From: UBA2233 sp002347965 [NCBI: Nitrospirae bacterium UBA2233]
GTDB lineage: Bacteria > UBA2233
Direction of reading: 5' to 3'
Length of the DNA stretch: 46,268 nt
NCBI GenBank assembly: GCA_002347965.1
Contig: DDYN01000001.1
Span: 1 to 46,268, forward strand
How positions within the stretch are numbered: the first letter of the stretch is position 1; every line of letters starts with the position of its first letter. The translations under genes and the position numbers were made by a program. Shown piece by piece: positions 34,800 to 43,247 of this stretch. The notes under the pieces are model-generated. The model did not search any database and was not told the DNA's origin. It saw only the letters and a list, made by a program, of their open reading frames with translations.

Positions 34800-36791
34800 T
34801 CAGTTCTCCCAGAAATAGCCGGTCTTGAAGGTTGTCAGCTCCTGGCGCTGGTCAAAGGCAAGGCAACCGGCGCCGCTCAGGTGCGGCTTCAGGCTCCGGT
34901 AGTAGTTCGTATCGATCTCGGTATCGGTGGAGAGGATCACCACCTGCTCCCCGGCATTGGGAAAGTAGTTGTTGACGATATTGTCCCGGTGGGTGCTGTC
35001 CAGGCGCGAGAGCGGGGTATCGATGATGATCGGCAGCTTGAGCTGGCTGGTCTGGGCCAGCCCCCACAGCAGCGACACCGCAAACACCTCTTTTTCGCCC
35101 GCCGACAGGCCCGATTTCTTGATTTCATGCCCGTTGCGGTCGCGGATAGACACCTCGTAGGTCTTGTCGTCGATGGTCAGGTCCTTGATCAAGCCGCTGC
35201 GGCTGGAGAGCAGGCGATACATCTCGAAGGTTTTTTCCTGCAGCAGATGCACCTTGTTCTTGCGCAGGCGCACCATAAACTGATTGAGCACGCTGGTAAT
35301 GGCATCGCACTCCTCGATGAACTCAGCTTTCTCCTTGGAGACGTTGTGTTTTTCGTAAAGCTTTTCGATCTCCATCTCGATCTCGCCGATGCGTTTTTCC
35401 AGTGAAAGGGTCTCCTCTTCCAACAGCCGCAGCTGTTCGGTCTTGCGGCCGATCTGGATCGAGCAGCTTTCCATCTCGGCCTGGAGCTGGTCGAACAGCT
35501 CCCGTTCCGATTCGGTCATGCCGCCGAGGCTGGAGAGGCCGGTCAGCGCCCGCACTTGAGCCTCCAGCTCGCGTTTTTCCTCCAGTAGCGGCTGGATCAG
35601 GAACACCTCGCTCCGCTCCAGATTCTCCATCTGATTCAGCACCCGCGCCGCGTCCCGGTCGGAAAGATCAAGCACCTTGGCCACATCGCCCCGGCCGTCA
35701 CCTTCCTTGAGCAGGCGGACGATGCGCCGCTCCAGTTCGGTCATCTTTTCAGCGGAGAGCTTTTCCCGGTAGATCGGCTCCGGTTCCTCGACCACCCGCA
35801 CCAGCCGTTTGGCCAGCTCGGCGGCGTGCTCCTTGATGGCCGCGCCGGTGGCCGAGTCGCGCTCCTGGTCGATCTGCCGGCGGATGCCGTCAAACAGTTT
35901 GCCTGCCAGGGCAAAGGGCAGCGCCTTTTCACACAGACTGCGGATTTCGTTCTCCACCTGGGTCAGGCGGTTAGAAGCCTGAATGCGCCGCTTTTCCTGC
36001 TCGCGCATGGTCTCGCGGCTTTCCGGCTCGGCATGAAAGGTCACCTCGAAGCGCTTTTTGGCATCGGTCAGTTGCTCGCGGAACCCGGCCAGTTCCTCTT
36101 GCAAGCCGGTGCGCTCCTGCTGTTTGCGGCCGAGTTTGCTCTTCTCCTTTTTCAGCTCGCTCTGCTTGAACTCCAGGTCCGCATCGGAGATCTCCACGAA
36201 CCCCTTGCGCTCTTCCTGTTTGATGTAGGCCAGGTCCGTGGCCAGGCGATTGACGTTCTGGATGCCCAGCGCCGCCTCCAGCGAGGACTTCAGGCGCACC
36301 TCGGAATGATCATCGGCGGCGATTTCCTGAATCTTCTCGCCGTCGAAAAAGAAAAACTGGGTGATGCCAGGCGGAATGGTGGCGCGGATGAAATCCTGCC
36401 AGATCTCCTGGTTCTGCACCGAGACCCGCTTGCCGTCGCGCACCACCACCAGCCGCTCGCTCAGGTCGCGGGGCTTGGGTTCTGCCACCGCGCCCGCGCT
36501 CCAGGAGCGTTTGACGATCAGCTCCGCGCCGTCGTCCATCTCCATGACCAGCTCGAACACCACGTTGGCGTTGCCCTTGGCCTTCTCGCGGCGGTTGATG
36601 TTGCGGTAGATCTCGTCCGCCTTGGCCCCGTAGAGGCAATAGTTGATCGCCTCCATGATCGAGGTCTTGCCCGCGCCATTCATGCCGCCGATCAAAAAGA
36701 TGCTGCGGCCGTCCGCCGCCATGGGAAAGGGAATCTCGGTGGCAAACTGGAACGACTTGTAGTTCTCGATGGTCAGTTTGATGAATTTCAT
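34800..36791 (-). CDS. DndD-like SMC/Rad50-type ATPase
   Basis: The 663-residue protein starts MKFIKLTIENYKSFQ and has Walker A GGMNGAGKTS (35-44). FFFFDGEKIQEIAADD follows, a phrase typical of DndD. Then come long coiled coils (about 200-520), the ABC signature LSAGEKEVFAVSLLWG from 562, and Walker B IIIDTPLSRLD (588-598). DndD is the ATPase of the DNA phosphorothioation complex, but DndA, DndB and DndC are absent here, so sulfur modification is not supported. The 5' end overlaps the winged-helix gene by 4 nt. It probably works with the HerA-type protein. Confidence 0.8.
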   Translation of the reverse strand: MKFIKLTIENYKSFQFATEIPFPMAADGRSIFLIGGMNGAGKTSIMEAINYCLYGAKADEIYRNINRREKAKGNANVVFELVMEMDDGAELIVKRSWSAGAVAEPKPRDLSERLVVVRDGKRVSVQNQEIWQDFIRATIPPGITQFFFFDGEKIQEIAADDHSEVRLKSSLEAALGIQNVNRLATDLAYIKQEERKGFVEISDADLEFKQSELKKEKSKLGRKQQERTGLQEELAGFREQLTDAKKRFEVTFHAEPESRETMREQEKRRIQASNRLTQVENEIRSLCEKALPFALAGKLFDGIRRQIDQERDSATGAAIKEHAAELAKRLVRVVEEPEPIYREKLSAEKMTELERRIVRLLKEGDGRGDVAKVLDLSDRDAARVLNQMENLERSEVFLIQPLLEEKRELEAQVRALTGLSSLGGMTESERELFDQLQAEMESCSIQIGRKTEQLRLLEEETLSLEKRIGEIEMEIEKLYEKHNVSKEKAEFIEECDAITSVLNQFMVRLRKNKVHLLQEKTFEMYRLLSSRSGLIKDLTIDDKTYEVSIRDRNGHEIKKSGLSAGEKEVFAVSLLWGLAQTSQLKLPIIIDTPLSRLDSTHRDNIVNNYFPNAGEQVVILSTDTEIDTNYYRSLKPHLSGAGCLAFDQRQELTTFKTGYFWEN

Positions 36792-37426
36792 CGGTGGTCC
36801 TCACTCAGTTCCCAGATGCCGCGTGGTGATCCGGCCTTCAGCGTGCCGTCCCGGGTCATGACGTAGCGTTCCCAACAGGCGTTGTTCTGCCAGGCATGGT
36901 CATTGGTCGCCTCGCGCCATTCCAGATCGCCGGGTAGAAGCTTGCCATGGAGTTTTTCTTCCATGTACTTCAGCACGTCATTCTTCGGCGCGGAGCCGCC
37001 GAGATGCCGGAGTGCGTCAACAATCAACTGGCGCAAAATCGTCTTGTCGGTCTTGGGAGATTTCGACCGTTTGGCGCGGGGCTTCTTGGCGAGCGCAGCT
37101 TCGGGTGTGCGGCCGATCCGGTCATTGAGGTCTTTCAGCAGCTCTTCCAGTTCATCGGCCAGATGATTCAGGGTCTGGGCGGATTCGGCGCTCACGCCCA
37201 GGGCGGCGGCAAGGCGCGCCTTCTCAGCTCGAAGCACGTCCGGTACCGGCACCCCCTGTTTATCGAGCTTGTCGATGGCGCGGGCGATCTCCCGCAACTG
37301 CGCCTCCATGGCAGGGGTCTCACCGTTTTCGCTCCCGGCGTCCAGCCGCTCGATCACCTCCCGGCACAACTCCACCAGTAGGCTCGGGTCCTTCACATAA
37401 CGCTCGACCTCTCCACCGTGGCTCAT
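36788..37426 (-). CDS. Winged-helix (Mrr-N-like) protein of the DndD/E-like operon
   Basis: The 212-residue protein has a helical N-terminal half (DELEELLKDLNDRIG), a basic linker (KKPRAKRSKSPKTDK) and a C-terminal domain. The last reads LRHLGGSAPKNDVLKYMEEK, then WERYVMTRDGTLKAGSPRGI and WELSE. That tail matches the style of Mrr N-terminal winged helices, which bind DNA next to restriction endonucleases. No nuclease motif is visible. Start and stop overlap both neighbours by 4 nt. I infer a DNA-binding or complex-bridging role. Confidence 0.6.
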   Translation of the reverse strand: MSHGGEVERYVKDPSLLVELCREVIERLDAGSENGETPAMEAQLREIARAIDKLDKQGVPVPDVLRAEKARLAAALGVSAESAQTLNHLADELEELLKDLNDRIGRTPEAALAKKPRAKRSKSPKTDKTILRQLIVDALRHLGGSAPKNDVLKYMEEKLHGKLLPGDLEWREATNDHAWQNNACWERYVMTRDGTLKAGSPRGIWELSEDHR

Positions 37427-37608
37427 GATGACGCGCCTCCCGGTTTCGATTTCAGTATTTCGCGCAGGGCGTCATAGACCCCGGTGCGACGCTCCTTGAA
37501 TTCGTAATCACGCACCGTGTCGAGCAGCTTCAGCACCTTGTCGGCGCTCACACCGTGCTGTTGGCAGAGCTCTTCCAACAGCCGCTTATCCTCGCTGGTC
37601 AGATTCAT
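37423..37608 (-). CDS. DNA-modification-system-associated small protein
   Basis: The 61-residue protein is helical and charged (EDKRLLEELCQQHGVSADKV, then LLDTVRDYEFKERRTGVYDA). From memory, it fits a family of about 60 residues annotated as DNA modification system-associated small protein, found beside DndD/DndE-type genes. Its function is unknown. GAGGAGG gives a strong ribosome site. It starts 31 nt after a 27-nt palindrome, so it may be the first gene of a separately controlled sub-operon. Its stop overlaps the next start. Confidence 0.65.
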   Translation of the reverse strand: MNLTSEDKRLLEELCQQHGVSADKVLKLLDTVRDYEFKERRTGVYDALREILKSKPGGASS

Positions 37609-37639
37609 GATTCCTCCTCATCGGACTTACCGCCTACGG

Positions 37640-37666
37640 CAGTTATCCGGAAATTCCGGATAACTG
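37640..37666. promoter_or_regulatory. 27-nt perfect palindrome (13-1-13), candidate operator
   Basis: CAGTTATCCGGAA is followed by one A and its exact inverse TTCCGGATAACTG. It lies in the only sizeable gap of the defence operon, just upstream of the 61-residue gene. A related half-site, GGATAAACTG, lies about 30 nt away near 37700. Confidence 0.6.
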
Positions 37667-37753
37667 AAACTCCATTGGCAATTGTCCAGCAACCTCCTGG
37701 ATAAACTGTGAGTAGGCGCGCCAGGTCGTGGTCTACGCTCATGGCTTCCCTGT

Positions 37754-37939
37754 TCAGGGCGCGTTTTCGTTGGTATTGGGAACATCTTCACCCGCAATGA
37801 CCGGCTTGCCATCTTTCCAGGTCACGGCGTACTGACCCAATCGCCGCTTTTTCTCCAGCGCCTTGCCGACCGCCTGGCGGAGGGCTTCCAACTGCCGCTG
37901 TCCTTCCGGGGAAGGGGTGCTTTTTCGCTTGGTGTTCAT
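37754..37939 (-). CDS. Small partner of the zeta-like kinase (candidate antitoxin)
   Basis: The 61-residue basic protein includes [20 protein letters not shown] and [18 protein letters not shown]. Its start overlaps the zeta-like kinase stop by 4 nt. Small proteins in this position next to zeta-type kinases are often named as their antitoxins, with the order toxin then antitoxin here. It does not look like the epsilon antitoxin. The role is inferred from position and size only. Confidence 0.55.
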   Translation of the reverse strand: MNTKRKSTPSPEGQRQLEALRQAVGKALEKKRRLGQYAVTWKDGKPVIAGEDVPNTNENAP

Positions 37940-38523
37940 CGTTTGGCCTCCTCAAGCAGAAGCTGGTAATAGTCGTCATGCACAATCTCACGTTCGCTGC
38001 CACGCTGTTCAAAGACCAGCACCGGGCTTTCCCCATCGTTCATGAAACAGGTGCAGCTATCGACGCGATGGCTGAAGTCATTGAGCAGATGGCGCAGGCT
38101 GCGGGGAAAACGCCGCTCGATATCCGCCAGCGGGATGTTGTGCCCGCCATGGGCGACCCGTTCGGCCACGCGCAGTTTCGACATCTCGACACTCGGCAGC
38201 GCCAGATAGATCAGCTCCACCCGCCAGCCGTCCCGTTGCAGCCGCTCGATCAGGCGCAGATAGACGCGGCCCGCCAGGGTGGTTTCAAAGGCGAAATCCT
38301 CGTGGGTAGTGACGCATTCATCGATCTCCCGCAGAAAGAGGCGGCTGGCCGCCAGCAATTCACGCTCCGGCGCGAGCGGTGAGAGACCGGCGGCGATGAG
38401 ATCGGCATTGATGAAGCGGGTGCAGCCCGCCACCTTGGGCAGGTACTCCAGGGCGAAGGTGGTTTTGCCTGCGCCGTTGGGTCCGGCGATGATGTAGAGC
38501 TTGTTCCCGCCGGTATCGCTCAT
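37936..38523 (-). CDS. Zeta-toxin family kinase
   Basis: The 195-residue P-loop kinase has Walker [30 protein letters not shown] and the zeta-type motif [36 protein letters not shown] and [11 protein letters not shown] follow. Zeta toxins phosphorylate UDP-activated sugars and block cell-wall synthesis, though many homologues in defence islands have other targets. It overlaps hsdS and the small partner gene by 4 nt each, so it is co-translated within the methylase operon. Confidence 0.8.
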   Translation of the reverse strand: MSDTGGNKLYIIAGPNGAGKTTFALEYLPKVAGCTRFINADLIAAGLSPLAPERELLAASRLFLREIDECVTTHEDFAFETTLAGRVYLRLIERLQRDGWRVELIYLALPSVEMSKLRVAERVAHGGHNIPLADIERRFPRSLRHLLNDFSHRVDSCTCFMNDGESPVLVFEQRGSEREIVHDDYYQLLLEEAKR

Positions 38524-39917
38524 GCCTGCACCGCCTCCTCGATGAGCTGCTCGACGCGGGATTTGGCCTGGTCGAGGAGTTGTTTTGATAAAAAATGATT
38601 TTGCTTGGAAGAAACAACAAGATTTTCCAGCTGTTCCAGCGCTGGTTTAGGCAGAGTCGGAACCAAGATTCTTTTTAACTCAGGATCGGAAATTTTCTCC
38701 TGTGCTGTTTTTGCCATCCGCTGTTGTATCTGCTTTTGTATTATTTCTGACCGTAATAGCAATTCGTAAGCATTTGGTTGCTCTATATGCAATTTTGGCG
38801 ATAAACATGCTGTGTTATTTGAAAATAATGAACCATCTAACTCGCCTGAGATGAGATTTATTTTTCCGATGGTTGCACCAATAACAGCCAAAATATAATC
38901 GCCAGCCCGTGCTTGAGGATATGCTGCCAAAACGTATTTTTCATCGATCCGAACCGAATCATCTTTCGAAAGTGGTTGATTGAGTGATAACTCCTTGATT
39001 CGGATATAAGGCCGACCAATTTCCTCGTTATATAGCCTGGGATCAATACAGACACCCCTACGAATAGAGAAAAGCCGACCTAACAAAGAATGTGAATGCT
39101 CTTTGGCTACACTGATTATTGCCTGGTACTCAGGATTGAAAAACTCGGCATCCGCCCGCCGCGACAACTCCAGCTCACTAAACCGCGCCGTGTAGCCCAC
39201 GGGTTTGTCAAACCGCAGCCTGTCCAGCCCCAGTTCGGATTCGAGGAGTTGTTGGGCTTGGGTGTAGAGTGATTCGGAGTCATCAGTGGCCGCAAAAGAA
39301 GCCCTGACCATATCTCCAATTTCGTTTTGCAATGAGATAACAGGCGTTGGAACTAAGACCCTCTCTACCTCTCGGCAGTTGAGATTAACTTGCTCGGTTC
39401 TTCTTGAATGCCGCCAAAGCTGATCGCGACCAAAGCTGGTCTGAAGATAAGCCGTCAAGAAATAGGGGTCGCACTTGCTGTTCGTAGTGATGACTGCCAC
39501 GTTTTGGTTTGTAACGCACCGAGGGTCAGCATCACGAACTATGGCCGCCCTTCCAACAATTTCGGGGGTCGCACCAATAATCGTTACTACAACGGAATCT
39601 GCTGGAATGAAGTCAGTTCCATTGAGAACTCGTTTAGGCAGTTCCCCGGCACTATCAAAGTTAATTCTTCCTTCTCTGATCCCGTCAGTTTTAATGAACG
39701 GAACAATCTCATCCTCTTCTTTTATGTGCCTAGCGGAGGGAGTTCTGCCTGTCCTAACAGGAGCACTGATAAGGTGCGACAGTTTGGCTACCCCGATGCG
39801 CTCGTCCAGCGTTCTCCAAGTTTCGAGTTCTTGAAGATACTTCGGATGATAAAAGTCCGCATCTAATCTCAGATATTCAACTTGGGATATCGAAATTGAA
39901 GAGCAAACTGCCATCAC
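38520..39917 (-). CDS. hsdS: Type I restriction-modification specificity subunit
   Basis: The 465-residue protein has two target-recognition domains with conserved helices between and after them. [20 protein letters not shown] ends the first, and [17 protein letters not shown] with [13 protein letters not shown] ends close the second. [18 protein letters not shown] and [15 protein letters not shown] are the paired GATxG turns. It should choose the bipartite DNA site methylated by HsdM. The recognition segments (about 38580-39120 and 39300-39900) are clearly more AT-rich than the joints, a sign of domain exchange. The start is GTG, or ATG 3 nt later. Confidence 0.88.
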   Translation of the reverse strand: MMAVCSSISISQVEYLRLDADFYHPKYLQELETWRTLDERIGVAKLSHLISAPVRTGRTPSARHIKEEDEIVPFIKTDGIREGRINFDSAGELPKRVLNGTDFIPADSVVVTIIGATPEIVGRAAIVRDADPRCVTNQNVAVITTNSKCDPYFLTAYLQTSFGRDQLWRHSRRTEQVNLNCREVERVLVPTPVISLQNEIGDMVRASFAATDDSESLYTQAQQLLESELGLDRLRFDKPVGYTARFSELELSRRADAEFFNPEYQAIISVAKEHSHSLLGRLFSIRRGVCIDPRLYNEEIGRPYIRIKELSLNQPLSKDDSVRIDEKYVLAAYPQARAGDYILAVIGATIGKINLISGELDGSLFSNNTACLSPKLHIEQPNAYELLLRSEIIQKQIQQRMAKTAQEKISDPELKRILVPTLPKPALEQLENLVVSSKQNHFLSKQLLDQAKSRVEQLIEEAVQA

Positions 39918-42688
39918 TCAGCCCTCCAGAAATCAAACCCCTCAGCTTGCGCAAAACGCACAAAGGCCTCGGCAATGCAGAGCTGGTCCTCTGGGATGGC
40001 GGCGGCGTTTTTCAAGTCCTCCAGCCCGAGATCGTAGTTGACCAGGTCCTGGTCGATCCTGGGCTGGCCGCTTAAGTCTTCCACCAGGTGACCGTCGGCA
40101 TCCAGCACATATTCGTAATCGCCGGAGTTGTTCTTGCCGCCGCGCTCGCTCACCGCCATGAAGATCGGGCAGTCGAGCCGTTTGGCCACCTCGGCGGCAA
40201 TCCAGCGTTCCTTCAAGGTGCCGATCAGATCGCTATCCTCCAGAATCAGCTCCAGCTTGCCGCGATTGGTCAGCAGCTTCAGGTCGCGGCAGGCAGCAGG
40301 AATCTCTTTTTCCAGCCGTTTGATCTCGGCCTTGTAGCGCTTGGATTTTTCCTTTTGTGCCACTTTGAGCGCCTTGACCGCTTCCTTGTGTTGTGCCTTG
40401 ATGAGCTTCAGATGGGCTGAGCATTCCTGCCTGGTGCCCTCAAAAGTGTTGGTGATGGCCTTGATCTCGGTTTGCTGTTGCAGCGCCAGTGCCTCCACGT
40501 CGCTGTTCAGGTCGGCGAGTTTCTGCTTTACCCGCAGCAGTTCGGCACGGAGGCTGTCCACCTTCTCCTCGGCCTGGGCGATGCGTTCCTCATCGGAGGG
40601 CGGCTCGGTGACTTCTGCATCGCCGTTCTCGCTGTCGCCATTGTCCTCGGCAGGTTCTTCCGCCTCAGGTTCGCTGAAGGTCTCGGCGATGAGTTCGGCC
40701 ACCGCCTCGGGAACGGCTTCTTCCGGCACGTCGCCCTCGTACTCAGCGAGCAGTTCCTGAATCTCGGCATCAAAAGCGGGGCAGTCCTTGGCCACCTCGT
40801 CATGGACGCGGGCGATGTCGGCCAGTTGCTGCTCGGTGTACTTCTGCACGAAGAGCACCGAGGTCTTGGTGCCGGTGTGGGGCTTGAAGGTGTTGGGATG
40901 CAACCCGACCACCGCCAGGAGTCGCGCCTTTTTCAGAATCCATTCACGGATAAAGGCGAGCGATGAGTTATTGAACTTGCCCTGTGGCAACACGATGGCG
41001 GCGCGGCCGCCGGGGCGCAGCATCTTGAGGATGCGCTCGATAAAGAGCACGTCGCGCTCTTCCTTGGGGGCCTTGTCGTCGCCGGCGCGTTTCAGTGCCG
41101 GTTTGGCCAGCTCGTAATGAACCAGCATCTTGCGGTCCTTCATCTCCCCGGCAAAGGGCGGATTGGCGAGGATGACGTCGAACTTTAGCTCGTCGAAGTA
41201 TTCCCAGGCCTTGTCTTCGTCCTTGAGGTTTTCCTGTTCCGGGATTTTCTTCGCGGTCAGCTTGGCCTGCCGCAGCCCCTGCATCAGCGCCTGGCCGGAG
41301 GCGTTTTCGAACCAGGTGCGCGGGTCCAGGCTGCTGACATCGGGGCCGAAGATGTTGGTGTGACCGTCGCCAGCGATCAGCATCAGGGCGCGGGAGGTCT
41401 TGGCGGCACGGGCCTCGAAATCGATGCCCCAGAGGTACTTGGCGGCATAGCGGTGCTTGCGCTGCTCGCGCTTGTCGTTGTCGTCGGCCGGGTAGCACCA
41501 CTCCATGGCGTGCAGCAGGAAGCCGCCGGAGCCGCAGGAGGGGTCCATGACGTACTCCTTCTGCGTCGGGTTGAGCATGCGCACGCACATTTCAACCACA
41601 TGGCGCGGGGTGAAGAATTGGCCTTTTTTCTTCTTGGCCTCGGTGGGCAGCAGGTACTCGAAGGCATCATCCATGATGCGCAGGTTGGAACCCATGAGGC
41701 GCACGCCCTCGATGGGGCCGACGCAGACCTGCAGGTGGCGCTTGGCCAGCTCGATATCCTCGTTCTCCTTGAAGATGCCGGGCCACTCCTCGCAGGCCTT
41801 TTTGAACAGACCGTTGATGCGGTCATAGGTAATATCGGGGTCAAGGGCCTTGCCGAACTCGACGGTTTTGTCCTTGCGGTTTTCCATCGCCTCTTTCTCG
41901 TCCCAGATTTTGGCGAAGATCAGCTTGAAGATCTCGTTGAACTCATCCTTGCCGCTGTCGGCCAGCACCAGCTCTTCAAGGTCCTGGATGATCTTCTTGA
42001 AGTTGAAGTCCTTCTTGAGCTGAAGAATCGTTTTCTTGGTTGCGATTACATCCTTCGGCTCCTGCCCGCGCTTGGGGATGTCGAACAGGGTATCGTCGAA
42101 TTCCTTCGGATAGGGCCGGTAGAGAATGATGCTGTCGCTGCCGTTGGACCAGACCGCCACCGGTGCGCCCTTGGCGTTCATGTAGCTCTTGAGCTGCTCG
42201 ATGCCGTCCTTGCGCTTGGGCTTCTTGCACTCGACGATGATCTTCGGCGTTACCTTGGTGTTGTCGGTGTAGACGATGATGTCCGCCGCCTTGGTGCCGA
42301 CCTCGGTGCCGAACTGCACGCTGGCCTCCAGGTCGATCTCGTCATTCTTGTAGCCATACTGGTTGATCAACTTGTACACCCAGAGCTGGCGCACGATCTC
42401 TTCCGGGTTGGCCTTGCCGTCTTCCACATAGACCTGAACCTCCTCATTGCCCGAGGAGAAGGGAATGAAGCTTTTCAGGTAGTACCTGGTTTTGCCCGCA
42501 TCCCGGCCCGTGGCGGCGGTTTTCGGGTAGATCGTCAGGATGTCATGAATCGGCTTGCCGAGGTTTTCAAACTCGGTCAGCTCATATTTGGTGGCCGGGT
42601 ACTTAAAAATGCGGTCGATGATCTCTTTGGTATTCAAGAGAGATTCGATATTCAAAGGAGATTCCTTGGTGTCGATTCCGGCGTTCAT
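39914..42688 (-). CDS. hsdM: Type I N6-adenine methylase HsdM with N-terminal HsdR-type nuclease domain
   Basis: The 924-residue protein is far longer than typical HsdM (about 500). Residues about 60-210 resemble the HsdR N-terminal PD-(D/E)xK domain: KAADIIVY (Asp136) and IIVECKKPK (Glu153, Lys155). The methylase follows with motif I DPSCGSGGFL (from 382), GIDFEARAAKTSRA, and NPPFAGEM (from 509). A long coiled coil lies near 690-800. It should methylate adenine with SAM, and may also cut DNA. I chose the ATG at 42688, with AAGGGGGA upstream and overlap with the small HTH gene. Confidence 0.85.
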   Translation of the reverse strand: MNAGIDTKESPLNIESLLNTKEIIDRIFKYPATKYELTEFENLGKPIHDILTIYPKTAATGRDAGKTRYYLKSFIPFSSGNEEVQVYVEDGKANPEEIVRQLWVYKLINQYGYKNDEIDLEASVQFGTEVGTKAADIIVYTDNTKVTPKIIVECKKPKRKDGIEQLKSYMNAKGAPVAVWSNGSDSIILYRPYPKEFDDTLFDIPKRGQEPKDVIATKKTILQLKKDFNFKKIIQDLEELVLADSGKDEFNEIFKLIFAKIWDEKEAMENRKDKTVEFGKALDPDITYDRINGLFKKACEEWPGIFKENEDIELAKRHLQVCVGPIEGVRLMGSNLRIMDDAFEYLLPTEAKKKKGQFFTPRHVVEMCVRMLNPTQKEYVMDPSCGSGGFLLHAMEWCYPADDNDKREQRKHRYAAKYLWGIDFEARAAKTSRALMLIAGDGHTNIFGPDVSSLDPRTWFENASGQALMQGLRQAKLTAKKIPEQENLKDEDKAWEYFDELKFDVILANPPFAGEMKDRKMLVHYELAKPALKRAGDDKAPKEERDVLFIERILKMLRPGGRAAIVLPQGKFNNSSLAFIREWILKKARLLAVVGLHPNTFKPHTGTKTSVLFVQKYTEQQLADIARVHDEVAKDCPAFDAEIQELLAEYEGDVPEEAVPEAVAELIAETFSEPEAEEPAEDNGDSENGDAEVTEPPSDEERIAQAEEKVDSLRAELLRVKQKLADLNSDVEALALQQQTEIKAITNTFEGTRQECSAHLKLIKAQHKEAVKALKVAQKEKSKRYKAEIKRLEKEIPAACRDLKLLTNRGKLELILEDSDLIGTLKERWIAAEVAKRLDCPIFMAVSERGGKNNSGDYEYVLDADGHLVEDLSGQPRIDQDLVNYDLGLEDLKNAAAIPEDQLCIAEAFVRFAQAEGFDFWRAE

Positions 42689-42819
42689 GGCTTCGTTTCC
42701 CCCTTGCCGGTCGCGTGCGCCTTCATCCACTGATCGATCTCCTTCCGGTCGAAACGCCACTGGTTGCCGATCTTGGAGGCGGGGATTTCGCCGCATTCAG
42801 CGACTTTATCGTTATGCAT
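42685..42819 (-). CDS. Truncated excisionase-like HTH protein (44 aa)
   Basis: A 44-codon frame encodes GEIPASKIGNQWRFDRKEID, then QWMKAH. This is the second half of an HTH_17/excisionase-type DNA-binding domain. The first helices that normally precede GEIPA are missing; only MHNDKVAEC stands in front. Its TGA overlaps the hsdM ATG (ATGA), so even a degraded gene could couple translation into hsdM. It may be a control peptide or a relic of a mobile-element excisionase. Confidence 0.5.
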   Translation of the reverse strand: MHNDKVAECGEIPASKIGNQWRFDRKEIDQWMKAHATGKGETKP

Positions 42820-42834
42820 CCGGTTTAATCCTAT

Positions 42835-43068
42835 CTACGATTTATCGGAAGATTCGCCGGAGGCCGGATCGATCTTCTTCTGTTTACAAAACTGCTCGAA
42901 CTGCCGCTGTGCCAGCTTCGACGGCACCGTCTTGCCGTTCTCCCAGCGGTTGACCGTGGCGAAGCTCACGCCGAGGGCGTGGGCCAGTTCCTCCTGGGAG
43001 AGCGCCAGCTGCCGCCGCACCTCCTTGACCGTTTCCGGAAAGTTTTCGGGTTGGCGGATCATGGCCAT
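42835..43068 (-). CDS. Cro/CI-type HTH regulator
   Basis: The 77-residue protein has one HTH_3 domain: VRRQLALSQEELAHALGVSF followed by ATVNRWENGKTVPSKLA. Such small regulators often control restriction-modification operons. It lies just upstream of the truncated HTH and hsdM, so I infer it controls the operon, perhaps by autorepression. The start is taken at ATG 43068, with another ATG 6 nt later; neither has a strong ribosome site. Confidence 0.75.
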   Translation of the reverse strand: MAMIRQPENFPETVKEVRRQLALSQEELAHALGVSFATVNRWENGKTVPSKLAQRQFEQFCKQKKIDPASGESSDKS

Positions 43069-43111
43069 TGGACAAAACTTTTTTTGCACACGAAGACGCT
43101 GGTAAAAACAT

Positions 43112-43240
43112 GCCTCACACGAAGGCGCGAAAAAAGGCACAATAAGGTGTACGGAAATAAGGCAGGGCCGTCCTTTACCAAAAGCCTTAGGAATATCCTC
43201 GTGCTCATTTCTTAAACTCCTTCGCGTCCTCGCGTGAGGC
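43112..43240. repeat. Two inverted copies of a short degenerate repeat
   Basis: GCCTCACACGAAGGCGCGAA (43112-43131, plus strand) and the inverse copy GCCTCACGCGAGGACGCGAA (43221-43240, minus strand) match at 17 of 20 positions. Short elements with this CTCACGCGAAGGCGCGAAG pattern are scattered in intergenic DNA of many bacteria. They may mark a recombination junction. Confidence 0.45.
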
Positions 43241-43247
43241 GTGAATC

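Noticed and set aside
33269-36791. Complete Dnd phosphorothioation system
   Set aside because: DndA, DndB and DndC are absent, and DndC is the sulfur-transfer enzyme, so sulfur modification cannot be claimed.
40088-42733. Long plus-strand open frames opposite hsdM, including one at 41360-42733
   Set aside because: They mirror the GC-rich hsdM codons, have no family resemblance, and conflict with clear methylase motifs on the other strand.
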